In this document: piece after piece, positions 12,601-23,500 of the stretch | Numbering within the stretch: position 1 is the first letter of the stretch | How the letters are laid out: each line of letters opens with the position of its first letter | NCBI RefSeq assembly: GCF_000224145.3 | Contig: NC_020166.2 | Location: forward strand, 8,146,050-8,210,049 | Source of the DNA: Ciona intestinalis | Taxonomy: Eukaryota > Chordata > Ascidiacea > Phlebobranchia > Cionidae | DNA: 64,000 bases | Direction: 5' to 3' | The notes under the pieces: model-generated | What the model was told of the DNA's origin: nothing | The model's input: the letters and a program-made list of their open reading frames with translations, nothing else | Database searches by the model: none | Position numbers and translations under genes: made by a program

Positions 12601-13952
12601 ATCGTTGTTACGCCAATCGATGGCGTAATAACTCAGTACGTTTGAATATATAGTTCTTTAGCTATTTGCGGGCTTAAAACGACTAGTTCTTTTTAATTTT
12701 AAACGGGTTTTATTAATAAAATGCAGCTATACGCAGCAGGTGCTGCACCGTCTGCATAATATCCAGAGTAGGCCGGCCTCGTCTGCACCATATAAAACGG
12801 CGCCCATGGGTAAGATGATTAAGGTTTATATTGCCAATAGTATCCATCTTACCGCACAATACCACATTTAAATAACAATATATATAATATGGATATTTTC
12901 CACTGCAGCTTACAGCCGCGAACGGAGTCTTTATTAAAAGCCTTAGCTGGCCGTGGTGTAGACAGCAAGAAAAAACTCACAGAAATATGGAAAGACAACC
13001 CATCATGTAAGTTGCTACTGCTGTATCTTTCCTGTGGCGTATAAATGACGTCATCATGACGTCAGTAGAACGTCATAGCGTTAAAATGACATCATTAAAG
13101 CAACAATATGACATCATGGTGTCAGTATGACGTCAGTAAAACGTCATAGCGTTAAAACGACATCATTGAGGCGTCAATATGACACTATGGCGTCAATATT
13201 ACGTCAGCACAACGCCAATATGACGTCACTATGACGTCAATACATAGATAGAATTCCATGTACTGGCTATATTTATCTGAACTTGTAATTTTGGGTTAGA
13301 TGTTCCTTATTGTTAAGCCACTGATATCACATTTTAAGAAATACGTCATTTTAAATACGGGTAAAAATTACCGCGATTTCAATGAACGTAACTTGTTTAT
13401 TTTGGGTGTGATAACACGGGTGGTTTGTTTCATACATCTCATGCCCGCTTACGATTTACCAAGCAAGTAAATTTGGTTTAAAGTAATTGCCGTTTAGTTT
13501 TTACCAATAAAGACACATACCCACAAGATGACAGCAGCGAGCTTTGAACCCGTATATAGACGCAACCACTGCAGCACGGTGCGGTAATATAATATATAGT
13601 AGGGTGGGGAAGATGGGACACCTTTTCATTGTATTTTCTCGTCCCACTCGGTAGTAAATAAAGAAAGAACATTCAAAGAATTATGAAACCATTTCCTTAA
13701 GACTCCTATAGACCGTTGTTATTTGTTTAAAACACTATCAGGATATTTGGATATTATGTTCTAAAGGTGTCACCCTACTCTAAAAAAATTACATTAAAGC
13801 CCATCGCCGCTTCGTTTTACAGTAATCCAGTTAAGCATTTCTGGTCCAGTAACTTTAATATGATTTTTCCACTAGACTTGAGAGAAGAATTATTGGAGTG
13901 GTTAGCGCCCGGATCACATCAGCACTTCTTGTCGTCGTGGCCGCTTTCTTAG
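688..13952 (+). CDS. DHX37: DHX37-type DEAH-box RNA helicase, 22 exons
   Basis: RNA helicase of small-subunit ribosome biogenesis (yeast Dhr1 / human DHX37), nucleolar by family. Modelled exons: 688-787, 1288-1436, 1767-1994, 2221-2529, 2940-3088, 3693-3803, 4274-4463, 4679-4780, 5253-5360, 5829-5982, 6382-6944, 7429-7579, 7962-8113, 8492-8539, 9125-9294, 9674-9794, 10049-10164, 10485-10609, 11012-11207, 11467-11577, 12909-13006, 13876-13952. All phases close, giving 1175 aa against about 1157 in human. Motifs in order: GETGSGKT (I), TEPRRVAA (Ia), DEAHER (II), SAT (III), [12 protein letters not shown] (V), QRAGRAGR (VI). A basic N-terminus and acidic linkers precede the core, as in the family. 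The C-terminal end ([11 protein letters not shown], then a stop after WPLS) matches the human tail region. Exon 12 ends at a GC donor. The exon 18 donor (aga g|gtggag) is weak but is the only phase-compatible choice. The identification is firm; a few splice sites could shift. Confidence 0.93.
2851..2922. repeat. Perfect 27-bp inverted repeat just before a splice acceptor
   Basis: Arms 2851-2877 and 2896-2922 are exact reverse complements separated by 18 bases, in DHX37 intron 4. The right arm ends 17 bases before the acceptor AG at 2938-2939. Degenerate ATGTC steps continue leftward to about 2821. It may be a small foldback element or a recent duplication. Confidence 0.9.
3140..3275 (-). repeat. 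SINE fragment, reverse orientation
   Basis: Carries the reverse complement of the SINE body: a 'cattataatacaggtgttc' end and the block corresponding to 'cccagtggtcactaatgggt'. It sits in DHX37 intron 5 and lacks the tRNA-like head. Confidence 0.6.
4130..4273 (+). repeat. Decayed copy of the start of DHX37 exon 7 in intron 6
   Basis: A block at 4162-4203 (acceptor-like 'tttctag' followed by about 30 bases) repeats, with few differences, the true exon 7 start and acceptor at 4262-4305. Flanking A/T-rich sequence is repeated as well, so this is a local tandem duplication of about 95 bp. The copy runs into non-coding sequence and cannot extend the frame. Confidence 0.8.
4866..5090 (+). repeat. 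tRNA-derived SINE, partial
   Basis: Contains the pol III B-box-like 'gggttcaaggctc', then the family body (ttaacggcaatt, ccaacccagtggtc, gggttgtcttaatt, ggtaactcataagctg). Lies in DHX37 intron 8; the 3' tail is lost. Confidence 0.75.
7075..7272 (+). repeat. Decayed copy of the start of DHX37 exon 12 in intron 11
   Basis: The stretch around 7246-7272 (acceptor-like 'cttcacccag' and then about 19 bases) repeats the real acceptor and first codons of exon 12 at 7420-7447. A weaker third relic of the acceptor block is visible near 7079. Confidence 0.7.
7757..7891 (-). mobile_element. MITE of the TA-flanked 195-bp family, 5'-truncated
   Basis: Holds the family interior and a degraded 3' terminal inverted repeat ending 'cgatactgta'; in DHX37 intron 12. 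Confidence 0.6.
8870..8970 (+). repeat. Decayed copy of intron 14 end plus start of DHX37 exon 15
   Basis: Sequence with an acceptor at 8936-8937 and about 33 following bases parallels the real acceptor and exon start at 9123-9157, with similar T-rich sequence on the 5' side. The copy diverges after about 35 bases. It is the third such pseudo-exon start in this gene. Confidence 0.75.
10206..10378 (+). mobile_element. MITE, 3' end missing
   Basis: Starts with the family terminal repeat (ctgtggggaaaatgggaaac) and keeps the full interior, but the right inverted repeat is replaced by unrelated sequence. In DHX37 intron 17. Confidence 0.75.
10670..10978 (+). repeat. tRNA-derived SINE, nearly complete
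   Basis: Head with 'gcctgcctctaaccc' and the B-box-like 'gggttccaaggttcg', the body, the 'acacccgtgttataacgact' block, and an 'aagttacattcattcac' tail. It occupies most of DHX37 intron 18 and is a good reference copy for the family in this window. Confidence 0.85.
11612..11785 (+). repeat. SINE body fragment
   Basis: Keeps the 'gagcgtatgtgtgcttgg' to 'aactcttaagctggc' part; both ends are lost. In DHX37 intron 20. Confidence 0.65.
12208..12257. other. Assembly gap (50 N)
   Basis: A run of exactly 50 N in DHX37 intron 20, so the true length is unknown. The flanks do not repeat each other. Confidence 0.99.
13043..13241. repeat. Degenerate tandem array of TGACGTCA-like sites
   Basis: About 2.5 degenerate copies of a unit near 70 bp, each holding several CRE-like cores (tgacgtca, aacgtcatagcg, tgacatcat). 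Lies in DHX37 intron 21. It could be a minisatellite or a CREB/ATF-binding cluster; the sequence shows only the repetition. Confidence 0.7.
13597..13782 (-). mobile_element. MITE copy, DHX37 intron 21
   Basis: TA-flanked, with a good left repeat and a shortened right repeat. The interior is in the orientation with 'gtaaacaaagaac'-type sequence first. Confidence 0.85.
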
Positions 13953-14505
13953 TGGAGCGGAATATTTTGGGTCCTGTTTTCTCTAGGTGTTGCATAAATC
14001 TTGGCAATATGGCTTAGTTTTCAATGAAGATATCAGTTTTTGTATTTTTTAAAATACGTGTAGTATAGGGTGGGGAAAAATGGGACACCTTTTTATTATA
14101 TTTTCTCGTCTCATTTGGTCGTAAACAAAGAACATTCAAAGAATTATAAAATCGTATTTTCACGACTCCCATAAACCGTTGTTAATTGTTTAAAACACGA
14201 TCAGGATATTTGGATATTATGTGCTAAAGTTGTCCTATTCTCCCCCCACCCTACTATATTTCACATTGTACATTTCACTGCCTCAAATAAAAAGGTCAAG
14301 ATCGATAAGTTTAACTCTGAAGTACATGCGCTTTTAACAGCTCGACCGTATGCCACCTTTTCTCGCTATACCACGGTCGAATTCGCACATTAGTATCAAT
14401 GCAAAACGACGGATATCCTATATCGCGTTATTAACTCTGTTTTGTATCGACACTGCGCTATCGACGTTTCCGCAACTCGCCAAATTAGTTCGAGCAGATT
14501 TTGGT
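13953..14505. other. Convergent intergenic region
   Basis: Lies between the stop codons of DHX37 (plus) and the connexin-like gene (minus). It contains one MITE and an AATAAA at about 14286. No other gene is seen. Confidence 0.6.
14064..14257 (-). mobile_element. MITE copy, convergent spacer
   Basis: Both terminal repeats present (tataggg...ccctactata). About 195 bp. Confidence 0.9.
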
Positions 14506-17500
14506 TCATTCGTAGAAGACCTCGTCTTCGTCTTTAATGGTGTCTTCAATACGAACAACGCGATCGGCAGAAGAGTCGCCGTTTGACCTGGTACCGTTCT
14601 GTAGCGGTGACTTAACAGATACACTACTAGATTCCCGGGCGACTGTTGTTCCCCGAAAAACGTTGTCTGAAATACTGGATCTTCTGTAAGGAAAAACACT
14701 ACTTTATAAATGAATATACACTTAATTATAAATGCACTTTGGCGACCCAGTGGTTTATTTCTCTTTAGTCGTTCAGTAAAATATGTCTAGAAAATTAATC
14801 ACTTCTAAAAGTTAAAAAAAGTGTGTTAAACAGAACACTCTTGTTAACTTCTGTCATATAGGCCACCATGCGAGGGTAAATATAAGAGGTTGGGGGAAAA
14901 TGGGACACCCGTTTTTTTTATACTTTCTAGTCCATTTGGGTAGTAAACAAAGAACATTCAATACATTATAAAATCGTATCCTCACGACTTCCATAGACCG
15001 TTGCTAATTGTTTAAAACACGATCAGGATATTTGGATATTATGTGCTAAAAGTGTCCCATCTCCCCCCCCCCCTTCTAAAAGTTACATTCATTCATTAAT
15101 TCATGATTTCCGCGAATCAGTTTCAGTCACACAACAGCAAGACCTTTAATTGCTGATGTATATACACGTGTAGTAAGGCATAGTGTGACCAACATACGCA
15201 CGACACATCAATTTAGATCAGTGTCAGATTAACTTAGGAATTCGATTTATTATCCAAGAACTGCTATAGATTATGTTCATATACCAGTACGGTCTGATTT
15301 ACCACTTCATGGGTCAGGAAATTGAATCTAAATAGAACATGCGATGTTTTACGCTGCAGGTGCTACTTTTTCATTCAATGATGAAGCATTTTAGTCGTAA
15401 ATTGACTGCAAAGCTTATATAGCGGGCGGGGGAAGATGGGACACGTTTTTATTTTATAGTCCTATTTGGTAGTAAACAAAGAACATTTAAAGAATTATAA
15501 AACCGTATTCTTACGACTCCCATTGACCGTTGTTTTTGTTTATTTTGATATTATGTGGTAAAGGTATCCTGTTTTCTCCACCCTACTATATTGTGAGACA
15601 TTTGTGTACAACGCACGTCGATTCTATTTTTTAAACCCTAAATTTACGTTAAAATTAATATAATGGATAAACATCAACTAAAATCGGCAAAAACATAGAT
15701 TTGGATAAAACATTGTAAACTTACTCGTTTGCAAACTCTGATATATAATAAGGCTCATGTGTGTCCGAATCATATCCTTGCTTGTTGTTGCACATATGTA
15801 CGATTTCTAATGCTGTTAAGAATATACTCGCCTGTGAAATGTTAATATAACCGATTAGGATATAAGCATATATGTATATATAGTAGGATAGGGAAAGATG
15901 GGAAACCTTTTCGTTCTATTTTCTCGTACATTTGGTAGTAAGCAAAGAACATTTAAAAAATTATAAAACCTTGTCCTCGCGACTTTCATGGACCGTTGTT
16001 ATTTGTTTAAAACAGGACCAGGATATTTATATATTTTGTGCTAAAGGTGTCCCATCTTTCCCCATCCCACAATATTTTACCCCAACCTTATTTACTAACA
16101 AAACTTAGTTAGTGTAAGATGTTCCATATTTTAATTCTAGGTTAGGATAAGATAGTCCATGTTTTTATTCAATTTCATTATTTTATTTGGTAATAAACAA
16201 ACAATATATGTGATGTGGTGTCCTTACGATTCTAAAAGAGCGTTGGCATTTTTAAACACACGATCAGTAGCCTACCCCGGTATCCTACAACAGTGTGGGG
16301 GAAGATGGGACACCCTTTTTATTCCCCTTTTTCGTCCCATTTGGTAGTAAACAAAGAACAATCAAAGAACTATAAAACCGTATCGTCACGACATTAGGAA
16401 ATTATGTGCTAAAGGTTCCCATCTTCCCCCACAGTATTTAATATTATGTCTAAAATGCATTAACTCTGGTAAACTTTTTAATATTCAAATGTGTTAAAGT
16501 TAAAAAGGCTGTATGCTATAGTCTTTTTGACTGCTGATATAAGGAATAGATCCTTTCCAAGATAAAACGTATATGCATTACCGTATAGTCACTATAGCTA
16601 AATCAAGTGTATGCAAACGTACTGTCATACTTTTTATTTAAATGGCAAACATGGGGCTTGTTACGTCATATACACAAACGTCACACACTCGATTGTTTCC
16701 TAAAATCGTCAGTTTTAGCTTCATTAACGATTCTATTACAGCCCTATTCAACGAACGTGGCACATTCCGCTTTGACTTTGACCTCAAATTAGATTCATTT
16801 GCGCACAAAATACACAGTGTACATTTCTCTTACATACACCCAGTTCAAATATTGCATATTCCCTATTGTGGCACAAAAATGCACCTGGAACCCGATTTAC
16901 TGGCACAAAATAGCAAGCTTATCTAAAATATTAACTACGAATAGTCTGATACCCAGCCTGCCCAGCCATTCCCGTTTATAACCAAGCAATTTTTCCGCTT
17001 CGGTTTGAGGTTAATTTTGTGGGGCCTGATTAGCATATTTATTTGGAAGGTCATTTAAAAGAAACACCTAACACGGCAATTATGTTTAAAAAGGGTATTT
17101 CTGCGTACGGTCTGTAATTTAAACAAAAACACTTCACATAGTTTTCGATGCACTTACCAAGCTTGCGCAGCATAAGAGCCAAATAAAGCAAGTCTTTTCG
17201 GCGCTTTCCAACACACGACACGTTACTTCATTCCCATAACAGAACACAATATTAGGGATGTACATTTTGAACGCGACTATGACCACGATTAAAAACGAGC
17301 TTTCCAAAATGAACCTGGTAATGTAGATGTATAAACGTTTTAATAATATTTTTATTTTACTTTATGCGTGAAAACTTTCAGGAGTCGTGAATATTTTTGG
17401 ATTAGACGTTTTTTGTTTGTAATAAGTTCTATTTTCCTATAATCATGTGGGGTAAGATGGGACAATTTTACAACATAATATCGAAATATCCTGATCGTGT

Positions 17501-20500
17501 TTTAAGGAATTAACAACGGCTTATGGGAGTCGTGTGAATACGGTTTTATAATTCCACGAATGTTCTTTGTTTACCACCAAATGGGACGAAAAAAAGATTG
17601 AAAAGGCGTTCCAACTTTCCCAACCCCACAATACTTAATAAATAGGGAGAAATTTTATGTCAAAATAAAAAAAAATGCCAGTTAGGATTAAGAACCGTTA
17701 AAACCAGTACCGCAGCGCAAACGATTAATAAGTTACATTATTTAGGATAAATACCCGAGAATAAATAAGTTACTCTCATTGACCTATAGGAGTTCCTATA
17801 TTTCGACTTTAGACATGCCAATGGAGCACAGCACTTGCGTCTTTATAATGTGGTATTCAATGTCTTTGATCTACGTCATAATATCCCATTGGGAGGTATA
17901 TGACACTAATGACTGACATTGGGTTTTGCGGGATCTATGTTATGATCCAGTATCAATACAGCTGATTGATTGGTGTCTTGATATAGAAATACCGTCTGTA
18001 CATTACAGGGCGCGCCTGTGTATTGGCAAATCGCTTTTAACGGCATTATATGATCCATATAACGCATGCTTCATAGCCACACAAAAGGCGCATGGAAGTG
18101 AATTAGATACGTTTATATAGCGGGGGAAATGGGACACCTTGTTATGCTTATTTCTCGTCCCATTTGGTAGTAAACAAAGATCATTCAATGAATTATAAAA
18201 TCGTAATCTTACGACTTCCTCAGACCGTTGATAATTGTTTAAAACACGTTCAGGATACTTGTATTATTTGCTAAAGGTCATATTTCCTGGTCGCTTTATA
18301 CCCCAAGCATAAGTCTAACCCAATATGTTGGGTTAGTACCTTCACTTTTTTGATCATTTTTTCTCTGAAAATTGAATTATAAGCTTACAGGGACGTGTAA
18401 CTTGATTAAGTTTAGTTACGCCTAATCTAATATCGTATGGTGCCCTTAAAGGAAATAATTTGAGATCTTACGTGTATACGCACACACTTTACAGGTATAG
18501 GCAATTTATGAACGTCATTTCACCCTTGTTAAAAGTTAAGTGTTCACCTGTCTCGCTATAGCTCGCTTTTCAATAACAGTCATAGAGTTTCAGTAAAACG
18601 AAACCCACGAACATGATATCCGTTAAACGAGACCCACGAAATCTGCTGTTAAGTAAGTAAACAACATATCGCAAAAGTCAGCCACACTTGGTGGTCAGTG
18701 CATTTTCAATCGCGTTACATTCAATTAGTGGTGGTCCTACTTTTGTTGTTGTAACGCCATTTGTCCGACCGCAAAACAATTTGTGTGCGGAGATTTTCGT
18801 TCGCTGTTAACTCAAAGACGACAGCGAAATTTAGAACGGGCGGATATTTTGTTGTGACATTGTCACTCAAAGCAAAAACGCTGGGGTGTATATACTGTAT
18901 ATGATAGGAAAAAGCTGATCTGTTTTTAAAACATTTCGCGTAAATGTCATATTACAAAAAGTGATTTCATGCGATATTTATACAGAAAAATCATTTTGCA
19001 AGTGATTAGTTTGAAAAATCTTGTTTGGGTGCGTAAAATGGCTTTGAGTGCGTAAAATGTACCAACATTTCTCCAAGGTTGTTATAATGTAGGGAAGATG
19101 GAACACGATTTCATTATGTTTTCTCGTCCAATTTGGTAGTAAACAAAGAACACTCGAAGAATCATAAAACCGTATCTTCACGACTCCAATATAGACCGTT
19201 GCTGTTAGTTGTTTAAAATACGATCAGGATATTTGGATATTATGTGTTAAAGGTGTCCCATCTTACCCAATCTTACTACATAGATGTATATGCGGCATTT
19301 GTCTTTCGTTACCTTATACTCGCTTTAATGAAATTGGATATAAACATAGTGAGACATGGCCATCGAAATTTCCGGCAATCGACGTATTCTTGCCCTGCGA
19401 GAAATGGCGTCCATGGTATGAGCATCAGCCATGCCAGGATTGTAGGGAACATAGATACGAGCCAAGCACACAGCGGTGACATGTATCCGTTGTAAACTGC
19501 CCTGAAATGCAACATAGGATCGTGTTAATGTACAGTTCGGTGGAATGCGTGTCAAGAAGGCTTAGCAGTCATGCGAAATACGGAAGCTTTGAAAATGTCG
19601 CGTTATTTAAACCATGAAACGAGCATCAGTCGTCGCTTATATAGGGTAGAGGTGTTTTTAAATGCTATACAGCAAGATATGTATTTAAATATTCTCGCTA
19701 TAAAGGGTATATACTAGGGTGGGGGAAGATTGGACACCTTTGGCACATAATGTCCAAATATCCTGATTAATATAATGAAAATATGTCCCATCTTTTCCCA
19801 TTCTACTACAGCATATATGTGTACCCTATGTCCAATATATACGCCAAAGCATACCCACGCTCTAACTGAGGGAGATACACACCGAACAAACACCTGTGAC
19901 ACATTGGGTTTTAATGGGACATTGTCATCGGTCCAAATTCCGAAAATAACCGCGGAAGCGCAGCTGACTGTTCAGAGCTGCGTACTGAAATTGAAAGACC
20001 GCAGTTTCCGACTGCCTCGGTTCACAACGAAATTGCTCTTTTCGTATTCATGACGTTTTAACTTCGGCTACATTGGGGGCTCGTCATGTATTATTCATCT
20101 TTCGATCGGGGCTTGTCTGATGTTACCACCGATGCTTTTTACATAATGGACGGCACCGAACATATACTTACCGAATACAGGTTGATTTTATTTCGGCGAT
20201 CGATTCGTTCCTCAGCTGTCCTCTGTCAGCGCCAAACCGCAACGTCCGCGAGTCGTTGCTAAAAAGACAAATTGTTTAATTATAGTAATGTGACTTCTGT
20301 TGGAGCGATGACTGTCGCTGTTTTGTCAAATTAATGTGTGGCTCGGGAAACATGTCACCGAAGTGGCTTGCGGGTGAAAGTTTTGGCGATATTTTTATTT
20401 ACACCATAACAGAGTTTGCGCACGCAAAGTTATATATGATTGGTTTTGTTTGAAAGGGGGATAAATAAATCATAAACAAATCAATTTGTAAAAAGTTTGT

Positions 20501-23500
20501 AAATTTTGTTTGTGCCACTTAAAATGTCTCTTTAGCTCGAAATTTTTTTTATTAAAAGGTTTAAAAACTTTTGAAAAAGAAAATCTTATGACAAACGTTA
20601 TTTTAATACAGTAAGTTCGTACTTAATAATTTAAATGCCAAGTTCGCGAAATTTAGAAATGCTTCTAAATTTTGCAAAAATAGGCGAAACGTTATGGAAT
20701 TACCTTCATTTGAAAATTGGAATAAATAAATCACAATCATATTCAATTTGTGGAAAATTTGCTTGTACCAACATTGAGTAAAATATGATACACTAGAAGC
20801 TTTGTAACGACTCTAATTTTGTTTGCGCCTTCGCTTCCACAACCGTAAATGGCGTGGTCTTAGGCTAATGGTTAATTCGCTGTACCGCAGACTCGCAGTT
20901 ATAAATGAAAATTGGTGTAATCCAATATAGCAAATGACGCGCATCGGTGCATTTTTTGTGTTGGTGGCCACAGAATTCAATGGAAAATACGTCTCATTAA
21001 AATATCTTTTTTGCCAGTGCTATTTTAGATCAAAACAGCGGGCAAAGTCATTGGTATTCATAGGACACCAGAAACCGCGTTTAAAAGGCTATTATCGAAC
21101 CGTTGTTATTTGTATGGTGGTATCCGTACAAAACACATCGCCGCTGTATTCCAAGAAAGAGTACTACACCATTAACACATATATATGAAATCCCTAACAT
21201 ATAAGATACAGTTTATCTGCGTCACTGATCATTAACAAACAAATGTTTGGTCTATGGCAGCCACGCTTTAATTTGACATTTTTACTTTGACACACTTTTT
21301 ACTAGTTTTTACCCCAAGCGTGTTTTTAACGACTGGCGTTTTGCTGCTAATTCCCCATTTTTTTCGCTGTTTTAATCAAATTCATTTAAAAGCGTCGTTA
21401 CTGTACTTAAAGTACATATTGAACTTAAATACCATAAAAATATAATTTAAGTTCGCTGAAATTCAAAGAGATGTAGCTAAAATAATAGCTATAATTTTTG
21501 CACTTGTGGCTTTCTTCATACTCAAACTGTTTTGAATATCTACGCAATAATGGGTCCTATGACGTAACAGAGAAGCCTGTGGTTAAGCTTTACCTCTGGT
21601 TTTCTTGGAACAGATCTCCATAAATTTGAATCATAGCGGTTACATTGGTCACTGTACAGTTTAGGTTTTCTTCGTCGTGTAAAAATAATCTTCCGGCTAC
21701 AGATCCAAGAACAATGACACGAACGATTATGAAAACCTTTAAAAAAATAATGGTAGATTTACATTTAAAAGTACACGTTTTTTAAGTAAAAAAGTGCTAG
21801 TTGAGTATTTATACAACTTAACTGTTTAGTATTTGCTGGTGTTTAAATTCAATGCGGTGTTAAAGCTAAGGCCAATGCTTAAGGGTTGGGGATATAGGAA
21901 AAGGGTACTGGTTTTTAACTTCTCTTGCGTGAAATTGCCGCGTTAAGATAATTCACGGTATATGAATTGTTTATCATAATGTGTATACAAAACACATGAT
22001 TTCTTGGTCCCGGGCGTTAAAAACGCGATTATTGACCCTGCTGTACCGTAACGTTTCTCAATTATGTGGTGTCAGTTATAAAGCGCGAACGTCGCAGTTT
22101 TAAACTGCCAATTTCATCACAGGGATTTCTAGGCTTACGAAACCACCCATTTGGAGTAAACATATACATTTTATACTTAGTAGCAATATAGCTTTTTTGA
22201 TGCGTGAATAGTTAAACGTTATATTTCCGTAGTAATATCATCGTATACTTAAGAAGTATCTTAAGTATACGATGGTAATATGCGGTCGACCACACATGTA
22301 GAAGTGCTTGAGTTAATGCGACCTTTTTAGTCAGTCATTCGCTTTTGGATACGAAGTGTCAAAATTGTTTATTCATTGCGGCTGCATTTAGACTACACAA
22401 CAATAAACCGTTATATAGCGTTAAAAACTCGTAATGTCTGATATTTCTTTCAGCAGCAAAATTTTCTGGCTGTATATCAAAGCGATTTATTTGGTATTTG
22501 TAGCCTAACAAAAAGACGTTCAATTTACTTAAAGCTGAGAGCTTCGCTGTCCGCAAACAGCAGCAGTGTCTCGTCAAATGACATTATCGAATGTTCAAGT
22601 AGGCGACTGGTAATGCATCTTAAGTGGAATTTTTCCATGCGATAAACAGTATTGGGTTTGCCCATTACCCACACTACGTTACAGGAAACATAACTATTTA
22701 TTTCAAACATTTTAGGGTCTGTGTTTAATACCAAATGGGACGATTAAACACAATGAAACCCTAGATAGACCATCTTACCCCAATCTACTATATACCAAAA
22801 AACAATCACTCAAATGATACACAACCAGGCTCGAGGTGTATAATACAAAATCCCGTAGGGTTGCCTGGCACACCTACGTATATAGCAGGGTGGGGGAAAA
22901 TGGGACACTTTCATTTTTATTTCTCGTACCATTTGGTAGTAAACAAAGAACATTTAAAGAATTATAAAACCGTATTCTCACGACTTTGAAATAGCATTGT
23001 TAATTGTTTGACACACGATCAGAGTATTTGGATATTATGCTTTGAGGGTGCCCATCTTACCCCACCAGTAGAAAAATACTTTTATATTCCACATTGTTTA
23101 AAGTCAAACAAAACTCGAATTCCAACAAAATACTTCTACAGTCGGGAGTGCGTCAAACACACGTAGAAAATAAACGCAACAACCACAAAAACGTTTTAGT
23201 TTAAAATTCCTGTCAACGTCTATACGCTTGTATGATACAGTAGTACATCAGTAGCAATTATATTCGCCGCATTTCAAATTCTGTTTAGACACTTTGTGGT
23301 TTTTACCGTACAACGGAATATTTGAAAAGAGTAGACTGTATGTATTCTATATATGCTATATAATTTTATATGCTATCGTTTTTCATACGCTATTACGTAA
23401 TAGCGCCATGATATAGACTTAAATAGTCGATATAATACCTTGATTTGCGCTATTTTTGTCGATACTAAACTGGTTTATTCATACACATAAACAAATATAG

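Noticed and set aside
18003-18118. Minus-strand stretch reading LPCAFCVAMKHALYG, like a connexin TM2
   Set aside because: No acceptor upstream except inside a MITE, and none in the right phase; exon 19501-19313 gives a better TM2 (VSMFPTIL).
18790-18860. Small minus-strand exon candidate between connexin exons 19501-19313 and 17314-17158
   Set aside because: The flanking exons join in phase without it and TM3 alignment is better when they are spliced directly.
19500-19645. ATG at 19515 with a TATA-like CTATATAAG upstream as a start of a separate connexin
   Set aside because: The acceptor at 19502 fits the phase of upstream exons, and the segment is TM2 rather than an N-terminus.
20934-21188. 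84-codon plus-strand open frame
   Set aside because: No splice context, promoter or homology; lies in an intron of the minus-strand gene next to a tRNA-like relic.
22525-22606. Minus-strand terminal-exon candidate (RLLEHSIMSFDE to a stop)
   Set aside because: It needs phase 2 but the preceding exon ends in phase 0, and the next exon joins directly without it.
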